Source: Actinoallomurus vinaceus
GTDB taxonomy: Bacteria; Actinomycetota; Actinomycetes; Streptosporangiales; Streptosporangiaceae
Reading direction: 5' to 3'
Length of the DNA stretch: 64,000 bases
Assembly (NCBI RefSeq): GCF_039542055.1
Contig: NZ_BAABHK010000032.1
Coordinates: forward strand, 1 to 64,000
The translations under genes were made by a program, and so were the position numbers. Of the stretch, positions 50,302 to 59,521 are shown in pieces. Under the pieces are notes generated by a model that was not told where the DNA came from, did no database searches, and saw only the letters and a list, made by a program, of their open reading frames with translations. Numbering within the stretch: position 1 is the stretch's first letter; each line of letters opens with the position of its first letter.

Positions 50302-52427
50302 AGCGGCTGCTCGCCCTCGTGGTCCCGCTGGTGCTGACCGGCGGGCCGGCACTCGCCGCGCCCCCACGCCCGCATCACGGCACGACCTCCTCCAACCACG
50401 CCAGGCGCACCACGCGATCCTCCAGCGGGCTTGGCGCCACGCGGGCCTCCCGGGAGAGGCAGCCCACTGGGAAGCTGCCCATAGGCGTCGTCATCGGCTC
50501 CGTGAGCCCGAAATACCTCGTGAAACCGTCGCAGACGCTGAAACTCAGCGGTGTGCTGCAGAGCCAGTCCGACAGCCCGTACCAGCGGCTGTCAGTGCGT
50601 CTGCGCTACTCCACGACATCGGTGCAGAGCCGCGGGGCGCTCGATGCGTACGCCGAGGGCAAGATCGCCGACCCGCCGCTGGCCGGGCCGCCGAAGGCGG
50701 TGCCCGGAGCCGTGCAGCCGGGCGGGCAGCAGCAATGGACCCTGCAGATGCCCGTCAGCCGGATGCACCTCACGAAATTCGGCGTCTACCCGATCTCCGT
50801 CGAAGTGCTCAACGCCGGCACGGTCGTCGGCAGGCAGCATACGTTCGTCACCTACTTCCCGAGCATCACGACCGTCAACAAGACCAAGGTCTCGTGGGTC
50901 TGGCCCGTGGTCGACCAGCCGCATCGCGCCGACGACTCGACGTTCGTCGACGACAAGCTCGAACGCATGCTCAACTCCGGCGGGCGGCTCGCCGACCTGG
51001 TCACCGCGGCCGCCCCCTACAAGTCGGTCAGCTGGCTGGTCGACCCGGGACTGGCGGACGACGCCGCGTCCATGTCGGGCAAGGACGGCTACACGATCAA
51101 GACCGCCAAGGGCACCGCGCACCAGCCGCAGAGCGTCGCCGCGAACTCCTGGCTGACCAGCCTGCGGCAGGCACTCGGGGGCAACAAACGCGTCATCGCC
51201 ACGCCGTATGCCGACCCCGACGTCATGGCGCTTTCCCGGGCCCGGATGTCCTCGCACATCAAGACGGCCGCCGGCGCTGCGGTGTCCCAGGCGCTCACGC
51301 GGGCCAAGCTGCCCTTGGAGAGCACGTCGGTGGCGGTCCCTCCGGACGGTCTCGCCGACCAGCAGACCCTCACGAACCTCGTCAAGGCCGGTGCCCACAC
51401 GATCCTGCTCAACAGCACCGTCCTGCCCCATCCCAATCAGAACTACACCGCCGATCCCGTCGCCCGGAAACAGGTCGGCGGCCAGAACGTCAAGCTCGTC
51501 GCGTTCGACGACACGATCAACAAGGTCCTCGCGACGGACACCGACGAGCCGGGCGGGGTCGCCCTCGCCGAGCAGCGGTTCCTCGCCGAGACGGCCATGG
51601 TCACGAACGAGCGGCCGTACGCCCCTTCCCGCACCGTGGTGATCGTGCCGCCGCGTCGCTGGGAACCGGGCCCCGTCTTCGCCAAGGACCTGCTGTACCT
51701 CTCCGCCCACGCACCGTGGCTCAAGGAGATCTCCCTCGGCTCCGTCGAGCGGCAGACGGCGCAGCCGCGCACCTTCCAGCCGCAGAAGAGCCAGAACGGG
51801 CTCTCGAAGCGCTACCTGGGGCAGGTGAAGGACCTCAGCGTGGACGTGGGGCGGTTCACCAACGTCTTCGAGCCGCCGGCCAGCGGCTTCACCCTCGGCG
51901 TGACGCGGCTCGAGTCCTCGGCCTGGAACGACCAGACCCGGGCCGGGTCGAAGCTGCGGCAGACGCTGGACAACGAGCTGCGCAGCGCCCAGAGCAAGAT
52001 CAGAGTGCTCAAACCCAGCCTCGACCTGGCCGGCAAGTCCGGGCAGGTGCCGATCACGGTCTCCAACGAGCTCGAACACGGCACGATCAAGGTACGGCTG
52101 CGCGCCACTTCGCAGAACGCCGCCAGGCTCCGCGTCGAAGGCCCCGGGCCGAAGCAGAGCGAGATCACGCTCGAGGCCGGCCACAAGGAGACGGTCAACC
52201 TGTACATGAAGGCCGCGGCCAACGGCCCCGCCTACGTCAACATCGATCTCCTGGGCCCCGACGACCAGCCCATCACCCAGCCGCTCATGCTCCAGGTCCG
52301 CGCGACGGCCTACGCGCGAACCGCGCTGCTCATCACCGGCGTCTCACTTGCCGTACTCTTCGTCGGCGTCGGATATCGCGTGATCCGGCGCCGAGGTGAG
52401 GAAGCGGAGGACACGACCGGTGGCTGA
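50298..52427 (+). CDS. DUF6049 membrane-anchored extracytoplasmic protein
   Basis: The protein has 709 residues. A signal peptide ('MKRLLALVVPLVLTGGPALAA') is followed by a large extracytoplasmic part and a C-terminal membrane helix ('ALLITGVSLAVLFVGVGYRVI'). Internal features include 'VWPVVDQPHR', 'VSWLVDPGLADDA' and 'VIATPYADPDV', in keeping with the Rv3909/SCO-type family next to murJ. It overlaps the Nudix gene at its start and murJ at its end by eight bases. The function is unknown, but its invariant place next to murJ points to peptidoglycan precursor export. Confidence 0.9.
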   Translation: MKRLLALVVPLVLTGGPALAAPPRPHHGTTSSNHARRTTRSSSGLGATRASRERQPTGKLPIGVVIGSVSPKYLVKPSQTLKLSGVLQSQSDSPYQRLSVRLRYSTTSVQSRGALDAYAEGKIADPPLAGPPKAVPGAVQPGGQQQWTLQMPVSRMHLTKFGVYPISVEVLNAGTVVGRQHTFVTYFPSITTVNKTKVSWVWPVVDQPHRADDSTFVDDKLERMLNSGGRLADLVTAAAPYKSVSWLVDPGLADDAASMSGKDGYTIKTAKGTAHQPQSVAANSWLTSLRQALGGNKRVIATPYADPDVMALSRARMSSHIKTAAGAAVSQALTRAKLPLESTSVAVPPDGLADQQTLTNLVKAGAHTILLNSTVLPHPNQNYTADPVARKQVGGQNVKLVAFDDTINKVLATDTDEPGGVALAEQRFLAETAMVTNERPYAPSRTVVIVPPRRWEPGPVFAKDLLYLSAHAPWLKEISLGSVERQTAQPRTFQPQKSQNGLSKRYLGQVKDLSVDVGRFTNVFEPPASGFTLGVTRLESSAWNDQTRAGSKLRQTLDNELRSAQSKIRVLKPSLDLAGKSGQVPITVSNELEHGTIKVRLRATSQNAARLRVEGPGPKQSEITLEAGHKETVNLYMKAAANGPAYVNIDLLGPDDQPITQPLMLQVRATAYARTALLITGVSLAVLFVGVGYRVIRRRGEEAEDTTGG

Positions 52428-54153
52428 GGCCGAACCCACTCCCGAGGTAGCCGTGACGGCGACCGATCTCCCAGCGATCTCCCCCGAGGAACCCACCGAG
52501 GAGCCCGGCCGCGGCCGCGGAGTGAGCGGGCTGCTGAAGTCCAGCGCCGTCATGGCCCTGGGCACCATCGCCTCCCGGCTCACCGGCTTCATCCGCACAG
52601 CGGTGCTCGTCGTGGCGCTGGGCACCCAGGCACTCGGCGACGTCTACAACACCGCGAACACCTTTCCCAACGTCATCTACGACCTGCTCCTAGGCGGCGT
52701 GCTCACCGCCGTGCACGTGCCGATGCTGGTCCGCGCGCTGGAGAAGGACCGCAAGTACGGCGAGGAGTACGAGGCGCGCCTGCTGACGCTCGTGCTCGGG
52801 GCCCTGCTGGCACTGACCGCGGTGGCGATGCTGTGCGCCCCGCTGCTGGTCGACCTGTACGCGAGCTCGTACAACAAGCAGAAGCACGACCTGGCGGTCA
52901 TCTTCGCGCTGTTCTTCCTGCCGCAGATCTTCTTCTACGGGGTCGGCGCGCTGGCCGGCGCGTCACTCAACGCGCGTGGCAGCTTCGCCGCGCCCATGTG
53001 GACGCCGGTGCTCAACAACGTCGTCGTGATCGCGGTGGGCCTCGCGTTCCTCTTCGTGGCCGGTACGGGCGCCGGCCCCGCGAACATCACGCACACCGAG
53101 ATCATCCTGCTGGCGGGCGGCACCACACTCGGCATCGTGATCCAGACGATCGCCATGTGGCCGTCCCTGCGCAAGGTCGGTTTCCGATACCGGCCGCGGT
53201 TCGACTTCCGCCGCGAGGAACTCGCCCCGGTCGGCGGCATGGCGCTGTGGACGCTGCTGTACGTCGCGATCCAGCAGGTCGGCTTCGTCGTCAACACGAA
53301 CATCGCCAACAGCGCCGGGCAGCGCGGCGCGGACAAGGGCATCCCGTACGGCGTCGGCCTGACGCCGTGGACCAACGCCTACCTGCTGTTCCAGCTGCCA
53401 TACGCGATCGTCGGCGTCTCGGTGGTCACGGCGCTGCTGCCGCGGATGAGCCGGCACGCCTCCGACCGGCGGTTCGACCTGGTGCGCGAGGACATGTCCT
53501 CCGCGCTGAACCTCTCCTCGGTGGTCATCGTCCCGTCCGCCGCGCTGCTGTTCGCGCTCGCGCCCGAGCTCAGCACACTGTTCTTCGCACACGGGTCGAC
53601 GCAGATCTCCGGCGCGTTGATGATCGCGAACGTGCTGCAGGCGTTCACGTTCGCGCTCGTGCCGTTCGCGATCTACCAGCTGCTGCTCCGGGTGTTCTAC
53701 GCGCTCGCCGACACGCGGACGCCCGCCATGATGGCGATCTTCAACGTCGCGATCAGCATCAGCATCGGCCTGGTCGGCTACTACACGCTGCCCACGGACA
53801 AGATCGTCGAGGGCATCTCGATCGCCCTCGGCATCTCCTGGACGTTCGGGTGCGTCGTGGCGGCCCTGATCCTGCGCCGCCGCCTGAACGGCCTCGGCGC
53901 CCGGCACATCGTCACCGCCCACATCAAGATCGCCATCGCGACCGTCCCGGCGTTCGTGTTCGCGCTCGGGGTGCACCTGCTCAGCTTCAAGTTCTTCTAC
54001 TACCACGTGATCTCGTCGCTAGGCGTCCTGGCGGTCGGCGGCGGTGGCGCGCTGGTGCTGTACGCGCTGGTGGCACGCGTTCTACGAATCCCCGAGGTGG
54101 AGACCCTGCAACGAACCATGATGGCCAGATTGCCCGGTCGTGGGGCGAGTTAG
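52420..54153 (+). CDS. murJ: Lipid II flippase MurJ
   Basis: The protein has 577 residues from the GTG at 52420 (GGAGG nine bases upstream). It has fourteen membrane segments with 'SSAVMALGTIASRLTGFIRTAVLVVALGTQALGDVYNTANTFPNVIYDLLLGGVLTAVHVPMLV', 'LFFLPQIFFYGVGALAGASLNARGSFAAPMWTPVLNN', 'YAIVGVSVVTALLPRMSRHA' and 'QLLLRVFYALADTRTPAM', the MOP/MviN pattern. It flips lipid II across the membrane. In mycobacteria MurJ is fused to a pseudokinase; here that domain is encoded by the next gene. Confidence 0.96.
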   Translation: MAEAEPTPEVAVTATDLPAISPEEPTEEPGRGRGVSGLLKSSAVMALGTIASRLTGFIRTAVLVVALGTQALGDVYNTANTFPNVIYDLLLGGVLTAVHVPMLVRALEKDRKYGEEYEARLLTLVLGALLALTAVAMLCAPLLVDLYASSYNKQKHDLAVIFALFFLPQIFFYGVGALAGASLNARGSFAAPMWTPVLNNVVVIAVGLAFLFVAGTGAGPANITHTEIILLAGGTTLGIVIQTIAMWPSLRKVGFRYRPRFDFRREELAPVGGMALWTLLYVAIQQVGFVVNTNIANSAGQRGADKGIPYGVGLTPWTNAYLLFQLPYAIVGVSVVTALLPRMSRHASDRRFDLVREDMSSALNLSSVVIVPSAALLFALAPELSTLFFAHGSTQISGALMIANVLQAFTFALVPFAIYQLLLRVFYALADTRTPAMMAIFNVAISISIGLVGYYTLPTDKIVEGISIALGISWTFGCVVAALILRRRLNGLGARHIVTAHIKIAIATVPAFVFALGVHLLSFKFFYYHVISSLGVLAVGGGGALVLYALVARVLRIPEVETLQRTMMARLPGRGAS

Positions 54154-54319
54154 GACGCGCTGCCCGTAAGGTGGGAGAGCGCGACTCGCGCCGGGTAGTA
54201 ATCCAGCGACGCTCCTCGAGCGTCCTACCATCGGGCGGGAATGTGATGAGGTCTTCCTCTGCCTCCACGGGAGTGAGGGAGGGTCGAAGGCGTAAGGGAG
54301 CCACGGCACTGAAAATGGG

Positions 54320-55897
54320 ATGCGACCACCAACGCCGGACGCCACGTTGAGCACGTCCGTGATCGAACCTGGAACCCGCCTCGCCGGTCGATACCGCCTG
54401 GACGACCGCGTCAGCGAAGCGGGCGGTTCCACATTCTGGAAGGCAACGGACGAGATCCTCGCCCGTTCCGTCGCCGTGCTCACGTTCGCCCCGGGCTTCC
54501 CCCGCGTGAACGACGTGGTGACCGCGGCCCGCGCCGCGAGCCGGCTCACCGACCCGCGCCTCACCCAGGTCTTCGACGCCGACGACAGCGGCGAACGCGC
54601 CTACGTCGTCAGCGAGTGGGTCACCGGGGAGACCCTCGAGGATCTCCTCGCCCAGGGGCCGATGGCGGCCGACCGTGCCGCGGCCTTCCTGCTCGAGGCG
54701 GCCGAGGCGCTGACCTCCGCGCACTCCGCCGGCCTGGCCCACCTCTGCGTGACCCCGCACAACCTCGTCTGGACCAGCGGCGGCACCGTCAAGATCACGG
54801 GTCTCGGCGTCGAGGCCGTCCTGTCCGGCGCGCACTCCGACACTCCGGCACTGGACGACGTCCAGGGGCTCGGCAACATGCTCTACGCCGCACTCACCGG
54901 CCACTGGCCGGGCGGAGAAGGCACCGTCCTGCCGCCCGCGCCCACCGGAGCCGACGGACGCCCGCTCACACCCGCCCAGGTCCGCGCCGGCATCCCGCAC
55001 AACCTCGACGCGATCGTCTCCCGGTCGCTGGGCCTCCCCGTCCACGGCGCCCCCGAGAGGTTCGACTCCCCTGCGGCCTTCGCCGACGCCCTCGCCAAGG
55101 TCCCGCGGTCACCGCTGCCGTTCGTGCCACTCGTCGGCTCGACCCCGCCGTCGGTCGTCCCCCGACCCGACGGCACCCCGGACCGTACGGCCTCCATGTC
55201 CGCCGCGGCGCCCCAGCCGATCCCCCCGGTGCAGACGGTGCCGGACAGCGCCCGCATGCGCCCCCCACAGCCGCCCCAGCACACGACCGGCGGTCACCGC
55301 GCCACCGGCGGCCAGGGCTCGGTCAACAAGCCCCTCATGGCCGCGATCGCCGCGATCGTGCTCGTCGTCGTCGCCATCGGCGGCTGGGGCCTGACCCAGA
55401 TGACCGGCGACAGCGGCGCCAAGAGCAACAAGGCCCGCGTCCCGACGAAGCCCACCCAGCCCAGCAAGACCGCAGCCAAGGAACTCGCCGTCTCCGATAC
55501 TCACGCCATCAGCGCCGATGACCATGCCACTCGCGGCACCGGCAAGGCCGTCGACGGCAGCATGTCGAGCTACTGGACGACATCGTGGTACGCCGATGAC
55601 CACTTCGGAAATCTCCGGTCGGGGGTCGGGCTGGTCCTCGTCATGAAGAACAAGGTGACCATCGACAAGGTCACTGTGACCATGCCCGACGGCACACCTG
55701 GAAGCGTGCAGCTCCACGTCGGTGACACGGGCACCCAATCCGATAAGAAGACGAGCACGGGGAACGCGGTCGGCAAGTTCGACCTCGACGGGGAGCACGT
55801 CCAGGGCCGCTACGTCACTCTCTGGTTCACGAAGCTACCTAAAATCGGCAGCTTTCAGATCCACGTGAAGGACGTCAAAGTCTACGGCTCCGAGTGA
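54320..55897 (+). CDS. Pseudokinase with extracytoplasmic discoidin-like domain (MurJ partner)
   Basis: The protein has 525 residues. The kinase fold is residues 18-260, but the VAIK Lys is Leu (VAVL near 54), the HRD loop is HLCVTPHNL (141-149) and the DFG site is ITGLG (159-163), so it cannot be an active kinase. A Pro/Thr-rich linker leads to a membrane helix (339-358). The extracytoplasmic end ('GKAVDGSMSSYWTTSWYADDHFGNLRSGVGLVLVMKNKVTIDKVTVTM') resembles an F5/8-type C fold. The same parts form the C-terminus of mycobacterial MviN, where it binds FhaA. The ATG at 54320 is used; a TTG at 54347 is possible. Confidence 0.88.
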   Translation: MRPPTPDATLSTSVIEPGTRLAGRYRLDDRVSEAGGSTFWKATDEILARSVAVLTFAPGFPRVNDVVTAARAASRLTDPRLTQVFDADDSGERAYVVSEWVTGETLEDLLAQGPMAADRAAAFLLEAAEALTSAHSAGLAHLCVTPHNLVWTSGGTVKITGLGVEAVLSGAHSDTPALDDVQGLGNMLYAALTGHWPGGEGTVLPPAPTGADGRPLTPAQVRAGIPHNLDAIVSRSLGLPVHGAPERFDSPAAFADALAKVPRSPLPFVPLVGSTPPSVVPRPDGTPDRTASMSAAAPQPIPPVQTVPDSARMRPPQPPQHTTGGHRATGGQGSVNKPLMAAIAAIVLVVVAIGGWGLTQMTGDSGAKSNKARVPTKPTQPSKTAAKELAVSDTHAISADDHATRGTGKAVDGSMSSYWTTSWYADDHFGNLRSGVGLVLVMKNKVTIDKVTVTMPDGTPGSVQLHVGDTGTQSDKKTSTGNAVGKFDLDGEHVQGRYVTLWFTKLPKIGSFQIHVKDVKVYGSE

Positions 55898-55952
55898 GCT
55901 ACCCTATTCCGCTCAGCTGAGCGTCCGTCCGCTGGAGATACGGTCATGCAAT

Positions 55953-55980
55953 CGGCGGTCCGCGTTTCCGCGGACCGCCG
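55953..55980. terminator. Bidirectional terminator
   Basis: A perfect 12-bp stem CGGCGGTCCGCG with a TTTC loop between the pseudokinase gene (+) and the secreted-protein gene (-). Confidence 0.8.
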
Positions 55981-56001
55981 ACTCACCCGTTCGAGCTGGG
56001 G

Positions 56002-56406
56002 CTAGGCGCCGATTCCTCCTGAGCAGCGATCCGCGACGTAGCCCTTGCGGCCCTTGTAGTTCACGATGAGCCACTGGTTGTCCTTGGGCTCACCAACTGC
56101 GCAGCGGTACGAACCGCCGGTGACCTGCGGGCACTTGTATCCGGTCTTCCAGCCGAGGAGCTTCTTCCCCTTGTAGACGACGATGGCCTTGGCACTGGTC
56201 CGAGGCTTCGTGCGAACCGTGTACTTGTAACCGCGCTTCTTGTCCGTGTAGACGTGGCACTTGACGGCCTGAGCGCTCGCGCTCTTGCTCACGGCCGCAT
56301 GCGGCTTGGCGGCGCTGGTCGCATCGGCGAAGCTCGGCGTCGCGCCGATGGTGAAGGAAAGGCACGCAGCCGCACCGATGGTCGTCGCCGCACGCGCAAT
56401 CCGCAT
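56002..56406 (-). CDS. Secreted SH3-like cysteine protein
   Basis: The protein has 134 residues. A signal peptide ('MRIARAATTIGAAACLSFTIGATPSFA') is followed by an Ala/Lys-rich spacer and a small domain with Cys near 50, 91, 102 and 127 ('KCHVYTD', 'GYKCPQ', 'YRCAVG', 'DRCSGG') and the pattern 'YTVRTKPRTSAKAIVVYKGKKL', 'WLIVNYKGRKGYVADRC', like bacterial SH3 cell-wall-binding modules. A TTGACA-N17-AAACAT promoter lies upstream. It is inserted between the murJ and sigM units. Confidence 0.75.
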   Translation of the reverse strand: MRIARAATTIGAAACLSFTIGATPSFADATSAAKPHAAVSKSASAQAVKCHVYTDKKRGYKYTVRTKPRTSAKAIVVYKGKKLLGWKTGYKCPQVTGGSYRCAVGEPKDNQWLIVNYKGRKGYVADRCSGGIGA

Positions 56407-56460
56407 GAGTTGCCCCCTTGCCCCCTAGACGGGCTGAGCCGGCCACCCAGCCGGACACGC

Positions 56461-56489
56461 ATGTTTCCTGTGAGTAAAGAATCTGTCAA
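56461..56489 (-). promoter_or_regulatory. Housekeeping promoter of the secreted-protein gene
   Basis: On the minus strand TTGACA (56484-56489) is followed after 17 bases by AAACAT (56461-56466), about 55 bases before the ATG. Confidence 0.55.
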
Positions 56490-56573
56490 TGCCCGCTCCT
56501 GGGACCTGCGGATGCGTGCGGATCGGCATGATCCGGTCACGGCGGACGGGAGCGTACGGGGACGGCTACCATC

Positions 56574-56732
56574 ATGAGCGTGTTGAGGTCCTCCCATTCC
56601 GTGCACGCTTGTGCTCACCGGTCGTGCGAGCACGGCGGTGCGACACGACGGGGACGGGTGGGGGTCTTCGGGGGGCACGCTGGGCGAGGGCGATACACCA
56701 TCGGCGGGGTCGCCGGTTACGGAGCGGGCTGA
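56574..56732 (+). other. Upstream open frame in the sigM leader
   Basis: The gap 56407-56737 contains the promoter of the convergent secreted-protein gene and, on the plus strand, a 52-codon frame from ATG 56574 (or GTG 56580, seven bases after a TACCAT -10-like box at 56567-56572) to a TGA just before the sigM ATG. The product is Gly/Arg/His-rich and has no recognisable family. It could be a leader peptide or simply untranslated leader of sigM. Confidence 0.3.
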
Positions 56733-56737
56733 CGAAT

Positions 56738-57367
56738 ATGGCGGTCATGCGCGGGGGACGTTCGGTCGAGGCGGTCCCGGACAAGGAGCTGCTGTCGCGG
56801 CACGCGAACGGGGATCCGTACGCGTTCGCGGAGCTGGTGCAGAGGCACCGTGATCGCATGTGGGCCGTCGCCCTGCGCACGCTCGGCGATCATGAGGAGG
56901 CCGCTGACGCCCTGCAGGACGCCTTCCTGTCGGCGTACCGGGCGGCGGGCCGGTTCCGCGGTGACGCGGCCGTCACGACGTGGCTCCACCGCATCGTCGT
57001 CAACGCCTGCCTGGACCGGGTGCGGCGCCGCTCGATCCGGCCGGTCGTGCCGATGGGCGACGACGCCACCCTCGACTCGGTCGCGCCGAAGAACTCCGAT
57101 CCGACCGCCGCGCACGAGTTGTCCCTCGACGTGAGTGAGGCGCTGCAGCGCATACCCTTCGAACAGCGGGCCGCGCTCGTACTGGTCGACATGATGGGGT
57201 ACGCCGTCGACGAGGCCGCCAAGGTCCTGGAGGTCCCGCCGGGCACGATCAAGAGCCGGTGCGCCCGCGGCCGGGCCCGGCTCGCACCGCTTCTCGGGCA
57301 CCTACGGAACCAAGGACGGGGCTCGGGCGTCGAATCTGCGGAGGAAGGAGGTGGCACATCCGCGTGA
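56738..57367 (+). CDS. sigM: ECF sigma factor SigM
   Basis: The protein has 209 residues. Region 2 is 'DKELLSRHANGDPYAFAELVQRHRDRMWAVALRTLGDHEEAADALQDAFLSAYRAAGRFRGDAAVTTWLHRIVVNACLDRVRRRSIRP' and region 4 is 'ALQRIPFEQRAALVLVDMMGYAVDEAAKVLEVPPGTIKSRCARGRARLAPLL'. The next gene encodes its anti-sigma, overlapping by four bases (GTGA). The place between murJ and trxB is that of SigM (Rv3911). It responds to envelope or thiol stress in other actinobacteria. Confidence 0.93.
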   Translation: MAVMRGGRSVEAVPDKELLSRHANGDPYAFAELVQRHRDRMWAVALRTLGDHEEAADALQDAFLSAYRAAGRFRGDAAVTTWLHRIVVNACLDRVRRRSIRPVVPMGDDATLDSVAPKNSDPTAAHELSLDVSEALQRIPFEQRAALVLVDMMGYAVDEAAKVLEVPPGTIKSRCARGRARLAPLLGHLRNQGRGSGVESAEEGGGTSA

Positions 57368-58128
57368 CTGCCGCACACCTTGACTATGATGCGCTGGCCG
57401 ACCTCGCCGAGGGGATTCTCGACGATGCCACGGCCACATCCGCAGAAGAACACCTGACCCAGTGCGCCGAATGTCGTGATCGGGCCACCGAGGTCGCGGA
57501 GGTGTCCCGCGTTCTCGCGGAGGCACCGACTCCGCCGATGCCCGCTCACCTTGTCGAGCGCCTCGACGCGGCGATCGCCGCTGAAGCGGCCTCGCATGTG
57601 CCGGGGCATCGGCACGCTCGGCGATTTCAGTTTCTCGCCGCGGCGGCGGCCGCAGTGGTGGTCGTCGGCGGCGGGGCCGTCGTCGCCCGCACTGTACTGG
57701 AGGACGGAGACTCCGACAGCGCGACGGTCTCCCAGCGTCCAGTGGAGGAGCCCTCTCGCCCTCACACGGAAGGCACCCAGCCCCGGCCGCGTGCGGAGCG
57801 GACCGTTCCGTACACCGCTCTTCGGAGTGGGACGCGGTACACGTCGGCGAGTCTGGAGTCCCAGCTCGCCTCGGCGCTGTCCTCGGTGTCGGCCGCCGGA
57901 CGCCCCGCGCTGAACGCGGCGACCGACGGCGCGCTCACGGCCTGTGTCGGCCGGGTCAGTGGCGGGAAGGCCCCGCTGCTGGTCGACTCGGCCACGTACG
58001 ACGGTCGGCCGGCGACGGTCATCGCCCTGCCGGGGACCGACGCCGGGCATGCCGACGTCTGGGTCGTCGGAGCGAAGTGTTCGGCCGGCGACACCGATCT
58101 GATCGTCCATCGCCAGATCGCCCGCTGA
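57364..58128 (+). CDS. Zinc anti-sigma factor (RsmA-like)
   Basis: The protein has 254 residues. The cytoplasmic zinc-binding anti-sigma motif HxxxCxxC is 'AEEHLTQCAECRDRATEV' near residues 29-36. A membrane helix lies at about 89-110 ('FLAAAAAAVVVVGGGAVVA') and the rest is extracytoplasmic, with two Cys ('LTACVG', 'GAKCSAG') that could form a disulfide. It holds SigM at the membrane. It overlaps the sigM stop. A strong terminator follows. Confidence 0.9.
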   Translation: MTAAHLDYDALADLAEGILDDATATSAEEHLTQCAECRDRATEVAEVSRVLAEAPTPPMPAHLVERLDAAIAAEAASHVPGHRHARRFQFLAAAAAAVVVVGGGAVVARTVLEDGDSDSATVSQRPVEEPSRPHTEGTQPRPRAERTVPYTALRSGTRYTSASLESQLASALSSVSAAGRPALNAATDGALTACVGRVSGGKAPLLVDSATYDGRPATVIALPGTDAGHADVWVVGAKCSAGDTDLIVHRQIAR

Positions 58129-58138
58129 TCATCGAGTG

Positions 58139-58177
58139 GCGTACGGCCGTCCCGCGCGCAGCGGGACGGCCGTACGC
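58139..58177. terminator. Terminator after the sigM operon
   Basis: A perfect 17-bp stem (GCGTACGGCCGTCCCGC with its complement) and a 5-base loop, ten bases after the anti-sigma stop. Confidence 0.85.
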
Positions 58178-58301
58178 GTGCGGATGACGTACGCGGGAAT
58201 CCCCGCGCCCTAGGATCGGTTTAACGTCACTGCGAGCGAAGGTGACCGGTCGACAGGGACCGGGTTCGGCTTCGCGGACGCGATCAGAGAGAGGCACTGT
58301 G

Positions 58302-59258
58302 GTGAGCGACGTCCGGAACGTGATCATCATCGGTTCGGGGCCGGCGGGGTACTCGGCAGCGATCTACGCCGCCCGCGGGGACCTGCGGCCGCTGGTGTTC
58401 GAGGGTTCGGTGACCGCCGGTGGCGCTCTGATGAACACCACCGACGTGGAGAACTTCCCGGGCTGGCCCGACGGCATCATGGGCCCCGACCTGATGGACA
58501 ACCTGCGCAAGCAGGCCGAGCGATTCGGCGCCGAGCTGGTGACCGACGACGTGACCGAGGTCGACCTGGCGGCGTCGCCGAAGGTCGTGAAGGTCGGCGA
58601 CGACACCTACCTCGCCAAGACGGTCGTGGTCGCCACCGGGTCGAAGTACCGCGAGCTCGGGCTGCCGAACGAGAAGCAGCTGTCCGGTCGCGGCGTCTCC
58701 TGGTGCGCCACCTGTGACGGGTTCTTCTTCCGCGACAAGGACATCGCGGTGGTCGGCGGTGGCGACTCGGCGATGGAAGAGGCGATCTTCCTGACGCGGT
58801 TCGCGCGGTCGGTCACCGTCATCCACCGGCGGGACACGCTGCGGGCCAGCAAGATCATGCAGGATCGGGCGTTCGGCAACGAGAAGATCCGCTTCGAGTG
58901 GAACAGCGAGGTCGCCGAGATCGTCGGTGGCGACAAGCTGACCGGTGTCGTCCTCCGCGACGTCAACACCGGCGAGCAGCGCACGCTGGAGCTCTCCGGC
59001 CTGTTCATCGCGATCGGGCACGATCCGCGTACGGAGCTGTTCGCCGACCAACTGGACCTGGACGAGGAGGGCTACCTCAGCGTCGAGGCGCCGACGACCC
59101 ACACCAACATCCCTGGCGTCTTCGGCGCGGGCGACGTGGTCGACCACCGCTACCGCCAGGCGATCACCGCGGCCGGTACGGGCGCGGCGGCGGCCATCGA
59201 CGCCGAGCGCTGGCTCCAGGAGGAGGGCATCGCCGAGCTGACGCGACAGCAGGTCTGA
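58302..59258 (+). CDS. trxB: Thioredoxin-disulfide reductase
   Basis: The protein has 318 residues. FAD motif 'NVIIIGSGPAGYSAAIYAARGDL', redox-active CATC near 135-138 ('SWCATCDGFFF'), NADPH motif 'VVGGGDSAMEEAIFLTRFA', and the C-terminal FAD motif 'GVFGAGDVVDHRYRQAITAAGTGAAAAIDAERWL'. It reduces thioredoxin. The second of two adjacent GTG codons is used because GAGAGG lies about eight bases upstream. The usual downstream trxA is missing: a hairpin and then an MFS pseudogene follow. Confidence 0.96.
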   Translation: MSDVRNVIIIGSGPAGYSAAIYAARGDLRPLVFEGSVTAGGALMNTTDVENFPGWPDGIMGPDLMDNLRKQAERFGAELVTDDVTEVDLAASPKVVKVGDDTYLAKTVVVATGSKYRELGLPNEKQLSGRGVSWCATCDGFFFRDKDIAVVGGGDSAMEEAIFLTRFARSVTVIHRRDTLRASKIMQDRAFGNEKIRFEWNSEVAEIVGGDKLTGVVLRDVNTGEQRTLELSGLFIAIGHDPRTELFADQLDLDEEGYLSVEAPTTHTNIPGVFGAGDVVDHRYRQAITAAGTGAAAAIDAERWLQEEGIAELTRQQV

Positions 59259-59314
59259 TTCGCTCCACAGACCGCTCGATTCGGACTTTCTTCCCAGCCT
59301 CCCGCGGCTGGTAT

Positions 59315-59348
59315 GCGACGGCCCCGCGTTCTCACGCGGGGCCGTCGC
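59315..59348 (+). terminator. Terminator after trxB
   Basis: A perfect 15-bp stem GCGACGGCCCCGCGT with a TCTC loop, followed by CATTTC. Confidence 0.85.
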
Positions 59349-59521
59349 CATTTCACGCCTCTGTCCTGCGGAAACTCGTCAGAGCCGCCATGCTTGGCGA
59401 ACTCTGGTGTCCCGGTGTGATCGGTTCAATCCGGGGGTCTCATGGCTTCAGGAGCCTCTCAGGCCACAGAATGGCCGTTGGTCACTCCACGCCTCTCAGG
59501 GCACCCTCCGACGCGCGCCCC

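Noticed and set aside
54208..54224. GACGCTC-CTC-GAGCGTC hairpin between murJ and the pseudokinase gene
   Set aside because: Only seven base pairs; it could be an operator or a weak attenuator, but the evidence is too slight for a feature.
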